Source: Nocardia nova SH22a (GTDB lineage Bacteria > Actinomycetota > Actinomycetes > Mycobacteriales > Mycobacteriaceae). Taken from it: 64,000 nucleotides of DNA. The position numbers were made by a program, and so were the translations under genes. Each line of letters begins with the position of its first letter. Positions within the stretch are counted from its first letter, which is position 1. The notes under the pieces are model-generated. The model was not told the origin of the DNA, did not search any database, and was given only the letters and a program-made list of their open reading frames with translations. Location of the stretch: positions 4,340,001-4,404,000 of the forward strand of contig NZ_CP006850.1 in the NCBI RefSeq assembly GCF_000523235.1, read 5' to 3'. Positions 33,161 to 44,631 of this stretch are shown here, piece by piece.

Positions 33161-33589
33161 CAGCTCTGCGGAACTCGCGGGGAGCATGCCGCGCGCGACC
33201 AGGTCATCGAACAGGAGGCGATCGACCGGCGGCACCTCCGCGCGCTGCGCATACTCGAACCACGCGAGTTCGTCGATCTCACTGCTCGGGGCGAGGGTTC
33301 CGGCATAGTCGGCGGTGTAGCAGGCCATGCGCACCGAACCCGCTGCGGCGCCGGGTAATTCGGCCTCGTAGGTGCCGACGTGGCGCACCGTTTCGGGCAG
33401 CAGTGCGACGGTCAGTTCCTCGTCGATCTCCCGCACCAGGGTCTCCAGATCGGTTTCCGCGCCCTCCCGCTTACCGCCCGGGATGTAGAACTCGTCCTTA
33501 CCGCGCGGCCGCGCACACAGGATCCGCCCCTCCTCGATCAGCACCCAGGCCACGGTGTCGATCAGGCGCCGCGACGATTCGATCCGCAT
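33146..33589 (-). CDS. Nudix hydrolase
   Basis: 147 residues. The Nudix box is GGKREGAETDLETLVREIDEEL (GGK.EG then REIDEEL carrying the metal-binding glutamates; positions about 38-59). VAWVLIEEGRILCARPRGKDEFYIPGGK precedes it. Substrate is not predictable; many such enzymes remove damaged nucleotides, which would suit the position tail-to-tail with dinB, but no shared regulation is evident. Confidence 0.85.
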   Translation of the reverse strand: MRIESSRRLIDTVAWVLIEEGRILCARPRGKDEFYIPGGKREGAETDLETLVREIDEELTVALLPETVRHVGTYEAELPGAAAGSVRMACYTADYAGTLAPSSEIDELAWFEYAQRAEVPPVDRLLFDDLVARGMLPASSAELSVGE

Positions 33590-33746
33590 CCGCTCAGCCT
33601 AGTGGGCGGGCGCCCGCAGACGGCGACCACGCGGAGCACCGCATCGCAGTGCGGACCACGCCGCCCGCCCGGCCGGTGCTCGGCGCGACCACCGCGCGGG
33701 GACGTGATAGAACAAACCCAGGTCACCGGTCGGAAAGTGTGGTGCG

Positions 33747-34736
33747 ATGTCGGACACTGTGCAACTTCCCGTGCGCCCCGCACACCTCATTGCGCAACGC
33801 CATCGAGCGGGCACGCCCGCAGGGGAACACAGTGACGGCGCCCGGCTGGCACTCGCGATCGAGGGCGGCGCGGCGCGCGGCGCCTACTCCCACGGCATGG
33901 TGATGGGCCTCGAAGAACTCGGGATCCTACGGTGTTTCGATGCCGTGTACGGCGCCTCCGCGGGCGCGCTGAACGGAGCCTGGCTGCTGTGCGGCCGGGC
34001 GATCCGCGCCGAGCGGGCATGGCACGCGGATGTGGTGCGGCGGGTGATCTCACCATTGCGTGGGCTGCGCGGCGGCCGGGTGGTCGACACCCGCTATCTG
34101 GTGCACACGGTGTACGAGCGTGTCGTGCCGATGGATTTCGCCGCGATCCTCGCCAATCCGGTGACCTTCCACCCCATCGGCACCGATATCACCGACGGCA
34201 GCGCCGTCGATCTGCGCCCGCACATCACCGATGTGCCGTCCCTGCAGCGCGCCCTGCGGGCCAGCACCTGCATGCCGGTCCTGGCCGGTCGCCCGGTCAC
34301 CCTCGCCGGTCGCCCCTACGTCGATGCCGGGCTCTCGGAGTCGGTGCCGATCCGTACCGCCCGCGCCCAGGGCGCCACCCACATCGTGGTCCTGCGCACC
34401 AAGCGCGAGGACGAGCAGCCCAGTACCCCTTCGGCATTCGAGCGCCGGGTGGTCAGCCGCGTCCTCGGGCCCTACGGCCGCCCGCTGGCCGAAAGCTGGT
34501 CGGCGCGATCGGCCCAGTTCGCGGCCGACGAGCACCCCACCGCCACCGATCCGTCGATTCTGCAGATCCGCCCGCCACTGGGAGCGCCGAAGGTGGGCCG
34601 GGTCGCGCGGGACGCGGCTCTGCTGTTGCAGGCTCTCGCCGTCGGCCGCCGCGCGACCGTCGACGCGCTGGGCACCCACCTCGGCCCGGCGGCCGCGTCC
34701 GAGACCGGCGACCACCCGGACAGCGTCCCCGTGTGA
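33747..34736 (+). CDS. Patatin-like phospholipase
   Basis: 329 residues. The patatin catalytic dyad is present: oxyanion loop EGGAARGAYSHG (39-50), nucleophile S71 in GASAG, and D193 in VDAG (where many homologues have DGG/DGA). Predicted to hydrolyse acyl esters of phospholipids or related lipids. No signal peptide, so it acts inside the cell or at the inner membrane face. It precedes the YoaK-like gene on the same strand. Confidence 0.88.
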   Translation: MSDTVQLPVRPAHLIAQRHRAGTPAGEHSDGARLALAIEGGAARGAYSHGMVMGLEELGILRCFDAVYGASAGALNGAWLLCGRAIRAERAWHADVVRRVISPLRGLRGGRVVDTRYLVHTVYERVVPMDFAAILANPVTFHPIGTDITDGSAVDLRPHITDVPSLQRALRASTCMPVLAGRPVTLAGRPYVDAGLSESVPIRTARAQGATHIVVLRTKREDEQPSTPSAFERRVVSRVLGPYGRPLAESWSARSAQFAADEHPTATDPSILQIRPPLGAPKVGRVARDAALLLQALAVGRRATVDALGTHLGPAAASETGDHPDSVPV

Positions 34737-34792
34737 CCGAGACACCCGCCACATAATATGCACGCCCCTGCATAGATTGCTAGCCTGTTGCG

Positions 34793-35503
34793 GTGACTCC
34801 GCCAACCGAAGACTCCCGCGAGCCGTTCTGGAATCTGGAGACCCGCCTCGCCTCGGCCCTGCTGATCCTCGCCGGATTCGTGGGCGCCGCCGCCTACACC
34901 CATTCCGAAGGCTATTTCGTCACCTTCATGACGGGTAACACCGAACGCGCCGCCATCGGCGGATTCCTCGGCGACTACACCCTCGCCTTCGGTGCGTTCG
35001 TGCTGATCGTGTCTTTTCTGGCCGGTGTGCTCGCCGCCTCGTTCTGCCGCAGGCACTGGTGGCGCAACCACCCGCACGGCGCGACCATGCTGGCCACCGC
35101 CGCGCTCACCGTGGCCGCCGTCGTCGACTCCGCGGCCTACGCGCGCGATGCGGATCTGAGCCTGGTTCCGATCCTGTTCGTCGCCTTCGCCATGGGTTCG
35201 CTGAACACCTCGTTCGTCAAGAACGGCGAGGTGTCCATCCCGGTCACCTATGTCACCGGAACCCTGGTGAAATTCGCCCAGGGCGTGGAGCGCCACATCG
35301 CCGGTGGCACCCACCGCGAATGGCTGGGCTATGCCGTGCAGTGGCTCTCGTTCGTCTGCGGTGCGTTCATCGGTGGGCTCGTCAGTCTCGTCGTGGAGGG
35401 CGGGGACATGTTGTACGCCGCCGTCATCGCCTCGGCGATCGTGGCCGCCTACACCTGGCGCGCCGACCTGAGCTGGGTGCGGCGGCACATGACCTCCGAG
35501 TAA
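34793..35503 (+). CDS. YoaK (DUF1275)-family membrane protein
   Basis: 236 residues, six membrane helices. DUF1275 hallmarks are FVGAAAYTHSEGYFVTFMTGNTER in the first helix pair and FVAFAMGSLNTSFVKNGEVSIPVTYVTGTLVKFAQ in the middle. The function is unknown; the family is common in bacterial membranes. GTG start at 34793 with no strong ribosome binding site. It converges on the prk gene with 7 bp between stops. Confidence 0.85.
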   Translation: MTPPTEDSREPFWNLETRLASALLILAGFVGAAAYTHSEGYFVTFMTGNTERAAIGGFLGDYTLAFGAFVLIVSFLAGVLAASFCRRHWWRNHPHGATMLATAALTVAAVVDSAAYARDADLSLVPILFVAFAMGSLNTSFVKNGEVSIPVTYVTGTLVKFAQGVERHIAGGTHREWLGYAVQWLSFVCGAFIGGLVSLVVEGGDMLYAAVIASAIVAAYTWRADLSWVRRHMTSE

Positions 35504-35510
35504 CCTTGTG

Positions 35511-36395
35511 TCACACCGTCATTCGCGCGCCGGGACGTTTGTCCATCAACCGCAGAATCAGCGGGGTGAAGATCAGCTGCATCGCCAGGTCCATCTTGCC
35601 GCCGGGCACCACGATGCAGTTCGGCCGTGACATGAACGAATCGTGCAGCATCGACAGCAGATACGGGAAGTCGATCACCTTCGGATCGGCGAACCGGATC
35701 ACGACGAAACTCTCGTCAGCGGTCGGGATACTGCGCGCGGTGAACGGATTCGACGTGTCGACGGTCGGAACCCGCTGGAAATTCACATAGGTGCGGGAGA
35801 ACTGCGGGCAGATGTACTTCACGTAGTCGGGCATGCGCCGCAGAATCGTGTCGATCACCGCTTCGCTGGAGTATCCGCGCTCGGTCTTGTCCCTGATCAC
35901 CTTCTGAATCCATTCCAGATTCACGATCGGCACCACGCCCACGAGCAGATCCGTGTGCCGGGCCACGTCGACGGTGCCGGTGACCGCCGCACCGTGCAGC
36001 CCCTCGTAGAACAGCAGATCACTGCCCGGCTCCAGCTCCTCCCAGGGCGTGAAGGTACCGGGATCCAGTCCGTAGGGTTTGGCCTCGTGCTCGTCGTGCA
36101 GATATCGGCGGACCAGCCCGACCCCGGACCGTCCGTAATCGCGGAACAGGCTTTCCAGTTCCGCCAGCAGATTCGCGTCCGGGCCGAAATGGGAGAAGTG
36201 CAGATTGAGGTCGGCTTCGGCCTCGGCCATCGCGATCTTCATCTCGCCGCGGTCGTAGCGATGAAACGAATCACCCTCCACGATCGCGGCATTGATCCCC
36301 TCCCGCCGGAAGATCTCCTGGAAGGTCCGGGTGACACTGCTCGTCCCGGCCCCCGAGGATCCGGTGATGGCGACCACGGGATGTTTGCGCGACAT
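35511..36395 (-). CDS. cbbP: Phosphoribulokinase
   Basis: 294 residues, the short bacterial class of PRK. The P-loop is GSSGAGTSS (12-20); other conserved parts are VEGDSFHRYDR, HFSHFGPDANLLAELE, FYEGLHG (Walker B-like) and NLEWIQKVIRDKTERGYS. It phosphorylates ribulose 5-phosphate to ribulose 1,5-bisphosphate, the substrate of the Rubisco encoded upstream. Last gene of the cbb operon, 28 bp after fbp. Together with Rubisco it is the diagnostic enzyme of the Calvin cycle. Confidence 0.93.
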   Translation of the reverse strand: MSRKHPVVAITGSSGAGTSSVTRTFQEIFRREGINAAIVEGDSFHRYDRGEMKIAMAEAEADLNLHFSHFGPDANLLAELESLFRDYGRSGVGLVRRYLHDEHEAKPYGLDPGTFTPWEELEPGSDLLFYEGLHGAAVTGTVDVARHTDLLVGVVPIVNLEWIQKVIRDKTERGYSSEAVIDTILRRMPDYVKYICPQFSRTYVNFQRVPTVDTSNPFTARSIPTADESFVVIRFADPKVIDFPYLLSMLHDSFMSRPNCIVVPGGKMDLAMQLIFTPLILRLMDKRPGARMTV

Positions 36396-36423
36396 GACAT
36401 CTCGATTCGATCCGGGGCGTCGC

Positions 36424-37488
36424 TCAGTGGCGCGCCGGGCGAAACAGGGTACGGGTGCCGAACAGTGAGGCGTCGAACGGCGGACCGGCATCCGGCTCGC
36501 GGTGATAGCGCTCGATCCGCCACACCTCGTTGCGTGAACCGAAGACCAACGGAATCTGCTGGTGCAAACGCCGCGGAACGACATCGAGCACGCGCTCGTG
36601 GCCGGTGGTCGCGGCACCACCGGCCTGCTCGATGACGAAGGCGATCGGATTGGCGCCGTAGAGCAGCGACACCCGGCCGGGCCGTTCGCGGTCACGAGTG
36701 TCGTAGGGGTACAGATAAACCCCGCCCCGGGTCAGGATGTGGAAGGCGTCGGCGACCAGCGACGCCACCCAGCGCATATTGAAATCACGCGAGCGCGGCC
36801 CGTCCACCCCGTCCAGACATTCGTGCACGTAACGCCGGACCGGCCGCTGCCAGAACCGTTCGTTGGCGGCATTGATCGCGAATCCGGAAGTGTCCTCGGG
36901 AATCCGCATCCGGGGATGGGTGAGCACGAAGGCGCCGATCTCCCGATCGAGGGTGAAACCGTCGACGCCGCTACCCGTGGTGAGCACCAGCATGGTCGCC
37001 GGGCCGTAGAGGGTGAAACCCGCGCACACCTGCCGCGCGCCGGGTTGCAGAAAATCCTCCGCGACCACCGCCCGCTCGTCCTCCGGCGCTCGCAGCACAC
37101 TGAAAATCGTTCCGACCGGCAGATTCACGTCGATATTCGAGGAGCCGTCCAGCGGGTCGAAGGCGAGCATGTACTTCCCGCGCCGCACCTGCCCGGGCAC
37201 CACGCGCAATCCGCTCATCTGCTCCGACAGCAAGGCCGCCAGCGGCCCACTGGATTCGGACTGTTCCACCATGATGTCGTTGGCGATCGCATCCATGCGC
37301 CGGTGCAGGGCCGCGGGCAGATCACCCGGGGCCGAGGCCCCGAGTGATCCGACGATCCGCCCCCGGGTCACCTGGTTGGCGATGACTTTCGCCGCCGTGG
37401 CCACCACGTTCAGCAGTGCGGAGAATTCCCCCGACGAGCCGGGATGGCGATGTTCCTCCTCGATCGTGTACCGGGTGAGGGTCTTCAT
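36424..37488 (-). CDS. cbbF: Fructose-1,6-bisphosphatase class I
   Basis: 354 residues. The class I FBPase signature FDPLDGSSNIDVNLPVGTIF starts at F110 (D111, D114). Other features are RMDAIANDIMV and NMRWVASLVADAFHILTRGGVYLYP with substrate-binding Arg/Tyr. It dephosphorylates fructose 1,6-bisphosphate, and often sedoheptulose 1,7-bisphosphate in Calvin operons. The ATG overlaps the cbbX stop (ATGA), so translation is coupled. Confidence 0.93.
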   Translation of the reverse strand: MKTLTRYTIEEEHRHPGSSGEFSALLNVVATAAKVIANQVTRGRIVGSLGASAPGDLPAALHRRMDAIANDIMVEQSESSGPLAALLSEQMSGLRVVPGQVRRGKYMLAFDPLDGSSNIDVNLPVGTIFSVLRAPEDERAVVAEDFLQPGARQVCAGFTLYGPATMLVLTTGSGVDGFTLDREIGAFVLTHPRMRIPEDTSGFAINAANERFWQRPVRRYVHECLDGVDGPRSRDFNMRWVASLVADAFHILTRGGVYLYPYDTRDRERPGRVSLLYGANPIAFVIEQAGGAATTGHERVLDVVPRRLHQQIPLVFGSRNEVWRIERYHREPDAGPPFDASLFGTRTLFRPARH

Positions 37489-38594
37489 TCCGTCGGGCAC
37501 GGCGGCTCCCCTCCCGGCGGCGCGCCACCGCCTTCCCGGTCGCCGAAGACGCTGCTGCCGTAGACGTCCTCGGCGGTCAGCGTCATGAGGTCGGCGCGGC
37601 CCAGCGGCTCGTGCCGGCGCACCAGCCGATCGGCCTGACGCAACCTGCACCGATCGATCGCATTGCGCACACTGCGGGCGTTGGCGAACCGCGGCCGCGC
37701 CATCCGCAGGCCCACATACTCCCCGAAGGCGGCGTCCGCCTCGCCGGTGAACCGGAAACTGCTGTCCGCCACCATGACCCGCGCGATCGCCAGCAGTTCG
37801 TCGCGGGTGTAGTCCGGAAATTCCAGGTGGTGGGCCACCCGCGAGGACAGCCCCGGATTGGCGGAGAAGAAGGTGTCCATCCGGTCCGCATATCCGGCGA
37901 AGATCACCACGGGACCTGATGGCGATGCTTCCGAGGACCCTCCGTGGTTACGCAGGCTGCCTCCTCCGGCCCCGCCGGGCGCACCGCGCCTCGCGCGCTC
38001 GGTCTCCATCTCCTGCAGCAGGATTTCGATGACCTCCTGCCCGTAGTCGCGTTCGTTCTCCGGCCGGAACAGGTAGTACGCCTCGTCGATGAACAGCACC
38101 CCACCGGCCGCCTTGGCCAGCGCCTCCTTGGTCTTCGGCGCCGTGTGCCCGATGAACTGACCGACCAGATCGTCCCGGGTCACGGTGTGCACCTTGGGTT
38201 TCCGGATGTAGCCCAAGGCGTGCAGCATCTCCGCCATGCGCAGTGCGACCGTCGTCTTCCCGGTGCCGGGCCCGCCGGTGAAACTCATGTGCATGGTGGG
38301 CCGGTCGGCCGACAGCCCGAACCGCTGCCGGGCCCGGTCGACCAGCAGCAGCGCCGCGATCTCCCGGACCCGCGCCTTGACCGTCGGCAGCCCGATCAGC
38401 TCCGCGTCGAGCCGGGCGAGGGTGTCCTCGACATTCTTGCCCGCCAGATCGGTCGACAGATCGACCGTGGCGTCCGGCGGCAGGATCGCGTCGTCGATGT
38501 CGCAATCCTGTTCCACCGCACCGTTTTTCGGAGGTTGAGCGCCGGGACGGTACATCCAGAATCCGGGTCCGCCCGCGCGTGTCGGCTCCGTCAT
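37485..38594 (-). CDS. cbbX: Red-type Rubisco activase CbbX (AAA+)
   Basis: 369 residues. Walker A is GGPGTGKT (107-114), the pore loop is GQFIGHTAPKTKE (145-157), Walker B is VLFIDEA (166-172), and sensor 1 is IFAGYADRMD. CbbX uses ATP to remodel inhibited red-type Rubisco by pulling on the CbbL C-terminus. The protein is longer than the usual 300-320 residues: it has an extended N-terminus and a Gly/Ser/Arg-rich insertion at about 198-227 between Walker B and sensor 1. It follows cbbS by 4 bp. Confidence 0.92.
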   Translation of the reverse strand: MTEPTRAGGPGFWMYRPGAQPPKNGAVEQDCDIDDAILPPDATVDLSTDLAGKNVEDTLARLDAELIGLPTVKARVREIAALLLVDRARQRFGLSADRPTMHMSFTGGPGTGKTTVALRMAEMLHALGYIRKPKVHTVTRDDLVGQFIGHTAPKTKEALAKAAGGVLFIDEAYYLFRPENERDYGQEVIEILLQEMETERARRGAPGGAGGGSLRNHGGSSEASPSGPVVIFAGYADRMDTFFSANPGLSSRVAHHLEFPDYTRDELLAIARVMVADSSFRFTGEADAAFGEYVGLRMARPRFANARSVRNAIDRCRLRQADRLVRRHEPLGRADLMTLTAEDVYGSSVFGDREGGGAPPGGEPPCPTE

Positions 38595-38598
38595 GGGC

Positions 38599-39021
38599 CT
38601 ACCCCCGGTACCGGGCGCCGCCGGGTTCGTCGGTGGCATACGATCGCAGCCCGTATCGCTGCCGCCGATCCTCGGCCTCGGTCCGGACCAGGACGAATCC
38701 CGGTTCCGAGGCGGGTCGCTGCACCAGGAAACTCAGTGCGGTCGTCTGCCTGCCGTAGCTCGCGTCGTAGGCGTTGACCCGGATGTAGTGGTGCGGGAAC
38801 GTCGCTCGGCACGCGTTGATCTCGGCGAGCACACCGTCGGGTTCGTCCAGATCGAACAGGGGAAGCCCCCACATCTCCCAGTACACATTGCGCGGATGGG
38901 GATCGTCGGTGTATTCGATCGACACCGGCCAGTTGTTCAGCAGGGCGTAGCGGACCTGGGCGCCGATCTCGGCATCGGTGAGATCCGGCAGGTGGGAGAA
39001 GGTTCCTTGACGCAGATACAT
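38599..39021 (-). CDS. cbbS: Rubisco small subunit
   Basis: 140 residues. Matches form I small subunits: [22 protein letters not shown] at the start, [26 protein letters not shown], and a C-terminus (about 95-140) longer than in plants, as in red-type enzymes whose small-subunit tails make an extra beta-barrel. It follows cbbL by 27 bp. Confidence 0.94.
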   Translation of the reverse strand: MYLRQGTFSHLPDLTDAEIGAQVRYALLNNWPVSIEYTDDPHPRNVYWEMWGLPLFDLDEPDGVLAEINACRATFPHHYIRVNAYDASYGRQTTALSFLVQRPASEPGFVLVRTEAEDRRQRYGLRSYATDEPGGARYRG

Positions 39022-39048
39022 TGCGCCTCCTCGAAAGTCGTCGGTGGG

Positions 39049-40599
<1,551 letters not shown>

Positions 40600-40612
40600 C
40601 TACCGTCTGTCG

Positions 40613-41560
40613 ATGGGAACGGTCAGTGCGGTCAGAATGGAAACGTTTCTGGCTGTGGCCCGGCACAACAGCATTCGGCGCGCCGCTGCGCAACTGCACA
40701 TCACCGAGGCGGCCGCCTCCGCGGCGGTGGCGCATATCGAAAAGCAACTCGGCGCGAAACTCATCGCGAAATCCGGGCGGGGTATCGCACTCACCGAGGC
40801 CGGGCGGGTCTATGCCGAATACTGCCGCAGCATCCTCGGATTGATGAAAGAGGCGCATGCCGCGGTGCGCCGGGCCGAAACCGGGCGGTTGCGGATCGGG
40901 GTCGTCGCGACCGCCGGTGAATACGTCCTGCTGCGCCTGCTGGTGTCGTTTCGCGACCGCTACCCGGAGATCGAACTCGGACTGTCCATCCATCCCCGCG
41001 ATCTGCTGTTCATCGAATTACAGCACCACGAAACCGAACTCGTGATCGCCGGGCGCCCTCCGCGCGACACCGGACTGGTGGTGCGGGCCCGGCGGCCGAG
41101 CCGTCTGGTGGTGGTCGGTGCTCCGGGCCGCGGCCACGATCCGCGCACCGCCACCTGGTTGCTGCGCGGTCCCGGGTCGGGCACCCGCGAGACCACCCTG
41201 GCATTGCTCGATCGATTGCAGATCCGCCCACCGGCTCTGACTCTCGGCACCCACGGCGCGGTCCTGGCGGCCGCGCGAGAGGGCCTGGGCATCACGCTGA
41301 TCCACAGCGATGCGGTGGAAGCGGATGTGGCACAGGGGACTCTGGTGACCGTCCCGGTCGAGGGCACCCCGCTGGACCGGCCGTGGCACGCGGTCACCAC
41401 CGGCACCCCGACACCGGCGGCACGATTGTTCGTCGCGCACATGATCGATCCGCGGCGGGTCGGCGACCACGCCTTCCATCCGGTCGGCGACGGCACCGGT
41501 CCCCTGCCGCGGCTGTCGTCGCCCACCGAGCCCGGGCCCGCTCCGCCATCCGAGCGCTAG
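40613..41560 (+). CDS. cbbR: CbbR-like LysR regulator
   Basis: 315 residues. LysR helix-turn-helix: METFLAVARHNSIRRAAAQ, HITEAAASAAVAHIEKQLGAKL, LTEAGRVYAEYC. An effector domain follows. Divergent orientation and 121-bp spacing to cbbL are the classical CbbR arrangement, so it probably activates the cbb operon in response to Calvin-cycle metabolites. Function is inferred from position. Confidence 0.88.
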   Translation: MGTVSAVRMETFLAVARHNSIRRAAAQLHITEAAASAAVAHIEKQLGAKLIAKSGRGIALTEAGRVYAEYCRSILGLMKEAHAAVRRAETGRLRIGVVATAGEYVLLRLLVSFRDRYPEIELGLSIHPRDLLFIELQHHETELVIAGRPPRDTGLVVRARRPSRLVVVGAPGRGHDPRTATWLLRGPGSGTRETTLALLDRLQIRPPALTLGTHGAVLAAAREGLGITLIHSDAVEADVAQGTLVTVPVEGTPLDRPWHAVTTGTPTPAARLFVAHMIDPRRVGDHAFHPVGDGTGPLPRLSSPTEPGPAPPSER

Positions 41561-41669
41561 CGGCGAGCGTCCGGACCCGGCATCACCGGGGAGGGCATAC
41601 TTGCTGGATCGGACAATGTCACCGGCACGGCCGCCGATGACACGGCAACGGGCGTAGGAGCGACACCGG

Positions 41670-42116
41670 ATGAGTCAGCAGGAGCGCACACGCAGCGCCG
41701 AGGAGCTTGCCGAGGCCGCGGACCTGTATTTCGCCCTCGGCCGGATCACCCGGCTGCTGCGCCGCTCCGGCGACCTCGGCGCCCTGAGCCCCGGATCGGC
41801 CGCCGCGCTCGGCACGCTCGTGCGCTGCGGACCGATGCGCCTGGGCGACCTCGCCGCGGCCGAACATGTCACCGCGCCCACCATGTCCCGGATCGTCTCC
41901 GGCCTGGAGAAGTACGGATACCTCGAACGCACCCCCGACCCGGCGGACGGCCGCGCCCAGCTGCTGACCACAACCGATCAGGCGAAGTCGCTGGTCAACG
42001 GGCTCACCTCGGCCCGAATCCAGCGCTTCGCGGACGCACTCGACGATCTCGGGCCCGAGCACCGCCGAACCCTCGGCGATGCCCTCGCCGTCCTGATCGA
42101 GCGGCTCGACGACTGA
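41670..42116 (+). CDS. MarR-family regulator
   Basis: 148 residues. Winged helix: SAAALGTLVRCGPMRLGDLA, AEHVTAPTMSRIVSGLEKYG, then YLERTPDPADGRAQLLTTT. Typical MarR length. It ends 111 bp before the aldo/keto reductase start, on the same strand, but the promoter there has a MerR-type layout, so the MarR protein may not be its regulator. Confidence 0.87.
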   Translation: MSQQERTRSAEELAEAADLYFALGRITRLLRRSGDLGALSPGSAAALGTLVRCGPMRLGDLAAAEHVTAPTMSRIVSGLEKYGYLERTPDPADGRAQLLTTTDQAKSLVNGLTSARIQRFADALDDLGPEHRRTLGDALAVLIERLDD

Positions 42117-42132
42117 GCAGTGCCGTCGTCAT

Positions 42133-42163
42133 TTGACTTGGAGTGTGCTCCAGGTCGTAGCGT
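42133..42163 (+). promoter_or_regulatory. MerR-type promoter with 19-bp spacer
   Basis: TTGACT (42133-42138) and TAGCGT (42158-42163) are separated by 19 bp. The spacer carries the dyad CTTGGAG-TGTG-CTCCAGG (42137-42154). Overlong spacer plus dyad is the hallmark of promoters activated by MerR-family proteins. It drives the aldo/keto reductase. Confidence 0.65.
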
Positions 42164-42227
42164 CGGCATCGTGAGTGCACGACGACTCACCATCCAATCC
42201 GATGCCACCCTCAGGAGGACGGTTCGC

Positions 42228-43211
<984 letters not shown>

Positions 43212-43237
43212 GCCGGGCGACCACACTCACCTCGGAT

Positions 43238-43270
43238 CGCGGGGGCCGGGACCAGGTCCCGGCCCCCGCG
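43238..43270. terminator. Terminator after aldo/keto reductase
   Basis: Near-perfect palindrome: CGCGGGGGCCGGGACC (43238-43253), one central base, then its complement to 43270. It lies 27 bp after the aldo/keto reductase stop. Confidence 0.75.
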
Positions 43271-43844
43271 TCGTGTCGTCTTGGGCCCCACCACATTTCG
43301 CCCGCCGGTTCCGGCGATCCGGTGGTCGGCGGGCCGTTCGGAACACCTCCACAGCGCTCAGGCCGGGCGGTGGGCTCCGAGGGACTGCGCACGTCTCGAA
43401 TCCCACCCGATACACCGATGCCGGCACCAGCGACCTCGTGGTTCCGAACGAACCGCCAGCATTGCATTCTGCCTCGAAACTCCCGTCCGCGTACCGTCTT
43501 TCGTGGTCACGAACCGGCCAACATCCAATCTCCCTGGGACGACGAAGAATTCCCGGCCCGGCCACCCGCCGTCCGCGGTGCGTACGACACCGTTGCCACG
43601 GCGGCGACGTTCCACAGCGTTTCGGAACACACCTGGTTCAAACTGTGAATTGTCACACCCCGCGTCCCGTCCGGCGCTTCCCGCCGACCTCTCGGCACGG
43701 ACGAAAGGCTCACCGCCCCAATCGATCAGGAATCGGCGAACCACCCGCGCCGGAGCGGGGAAAGTCCAGGGGGCAGCGTTGCCGCCCGCGTGCGGCCGCC
43801 CTACCGTTGACGAGCACTTGTTCCAAGAGAAATGGAGTTCTTCC
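43271..43844. other. Intergenic region without a convincing gene
   Basis: 574 bp. No frame shows actinobacterial coding character. A TGTGA-ATTG-TCACA palindrome occurs at 43644-43657. The last part leads into the putative 34-residue peptide. Confidence 0.45.
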
Positions 43845-43949
43845 GTGCCGATCCTCGACGCCGGTTCCGCCGTGCTCAACCTGGCCAACACCGTGACCTC
43901 GATCGCCGCCAACATCACCTACCTGCTGCAGGCGTGGGGTCTGGCCTGA
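43845..43949 (+). CDS. Putative 34-residue hydrophobic peptide
   Basis: GTG at 43845 with GGAG 7 nt upstream encodes MPILDAGSAVLNLANTVTS and a second half IAANITYLLQAWGLA, 34 residues in all. The sequence is a single amphipathic or membrane-active helix without charged residues except one Asp. Size and character recall short actinobacterial helical peptides such as corynebacterial PorA/PorH-type porins, without sequence identity. It may instead be a chance frame. It stands alone behind a long non-coding leader. Confidence 0.4.
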   Translation: MPILDAGSAVLNLANTVTSIAANITYLLQAWGLA

Positions 43950-43975
43950 TCCGACACCGACGACCCCGCACCGGG

Positions 43976-44404
43976 TCAGCCCTGTAAGTACTGTTCGAGG
44001 TGGCGACGCTCGTCCTGCAATTCCGAGATCGCGCTCTTGACCACGTCGCCGATGCTGACGATGCCGACCATCCGGCCTCGATCCACCACCGGCAGATGGC
44101 GGATCCGGTGCTCGGTCATCGTCGCCCGCAGACTCTCCACCCGATCCTCCGGCGAGCACGTGTGCACGACGGCGGTCATGATCTCCGCGACCGGCCGCCC
44201 GAGCAGCGGCGCGCCCGTGCGGTGCAGACACCGCACCACATCCCGCTCCGAGACGATCCCGTCCATCGTCCCCCTGGCGCCGAACACCACCACCGCGCCG
44301 ACGTTGTGCTCGGCGAGCACCGCCAGCAGTCGCGCCACGGTCGCGGTCGGTTCGATCGTGACCACCTCAGCGCCCTTGTTGCGTAGAACCTCCGAAATTC
44401 GCAT
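43976..44404 (-). CDS. CBS-domain pair protein
   Basis: 142 residues made of two CBS domains: VVTIEPTATVARLLAVLAEHNVGAVVV, GIVSERDVVR, then TCSPEDRVESLRATMTEHRIRHLPVV and GIVSIGDVVKSAI. Stand-alone CBS pairs sense adenine nucleotides and modulate partner proteins. The C-terminal tail (ELQDERRHLEQYLQG) is typical of actinobacterial members. Partner unknown. It is divergent from the response-regulator-like gene. Confidence 0.88.
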   Translation of the reverse strand: MRISEVLRNKGAEVVTIEPTATVARLLAVLAEHNVGAVVVFGARGTMDGIVSERDVVRCLHRTGAPLLGRPVAEIMTAVVHTCSPEDRVESLRATMTEHRIRHLPVVDRGRMVGIVSIGDVVKSAISELQDERRHLEQYLQG

Positions 44405-44631
44405 CGTGCACCGCCCTGTGCCTGTCGTCGTTTCGCCCTGCCCGGCGACGGTCGGCCCCACGACTGCCGCCGCTTACCAGGATCTCGCGTTTTCGCGCTG
44501 GTGACCAGCAACGATTCCGTACGGGACGATCAACCTGCCGATGAACCCACCGGCACCCGCCACGCCGGGCGCGCGAACCGGTGCCGTTCGAGCTGCCACC
44601 GGGCATCCATCCGCCGTCGTAGCATCGGCGT

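Noticed and set aside
43644..43657. CRP site TGTGA-ATTG-TCACA
   Set aside because: The arms are right but the spacer is 4 bp, not 6, and no convincing gene starts nearby except the putative peptide.
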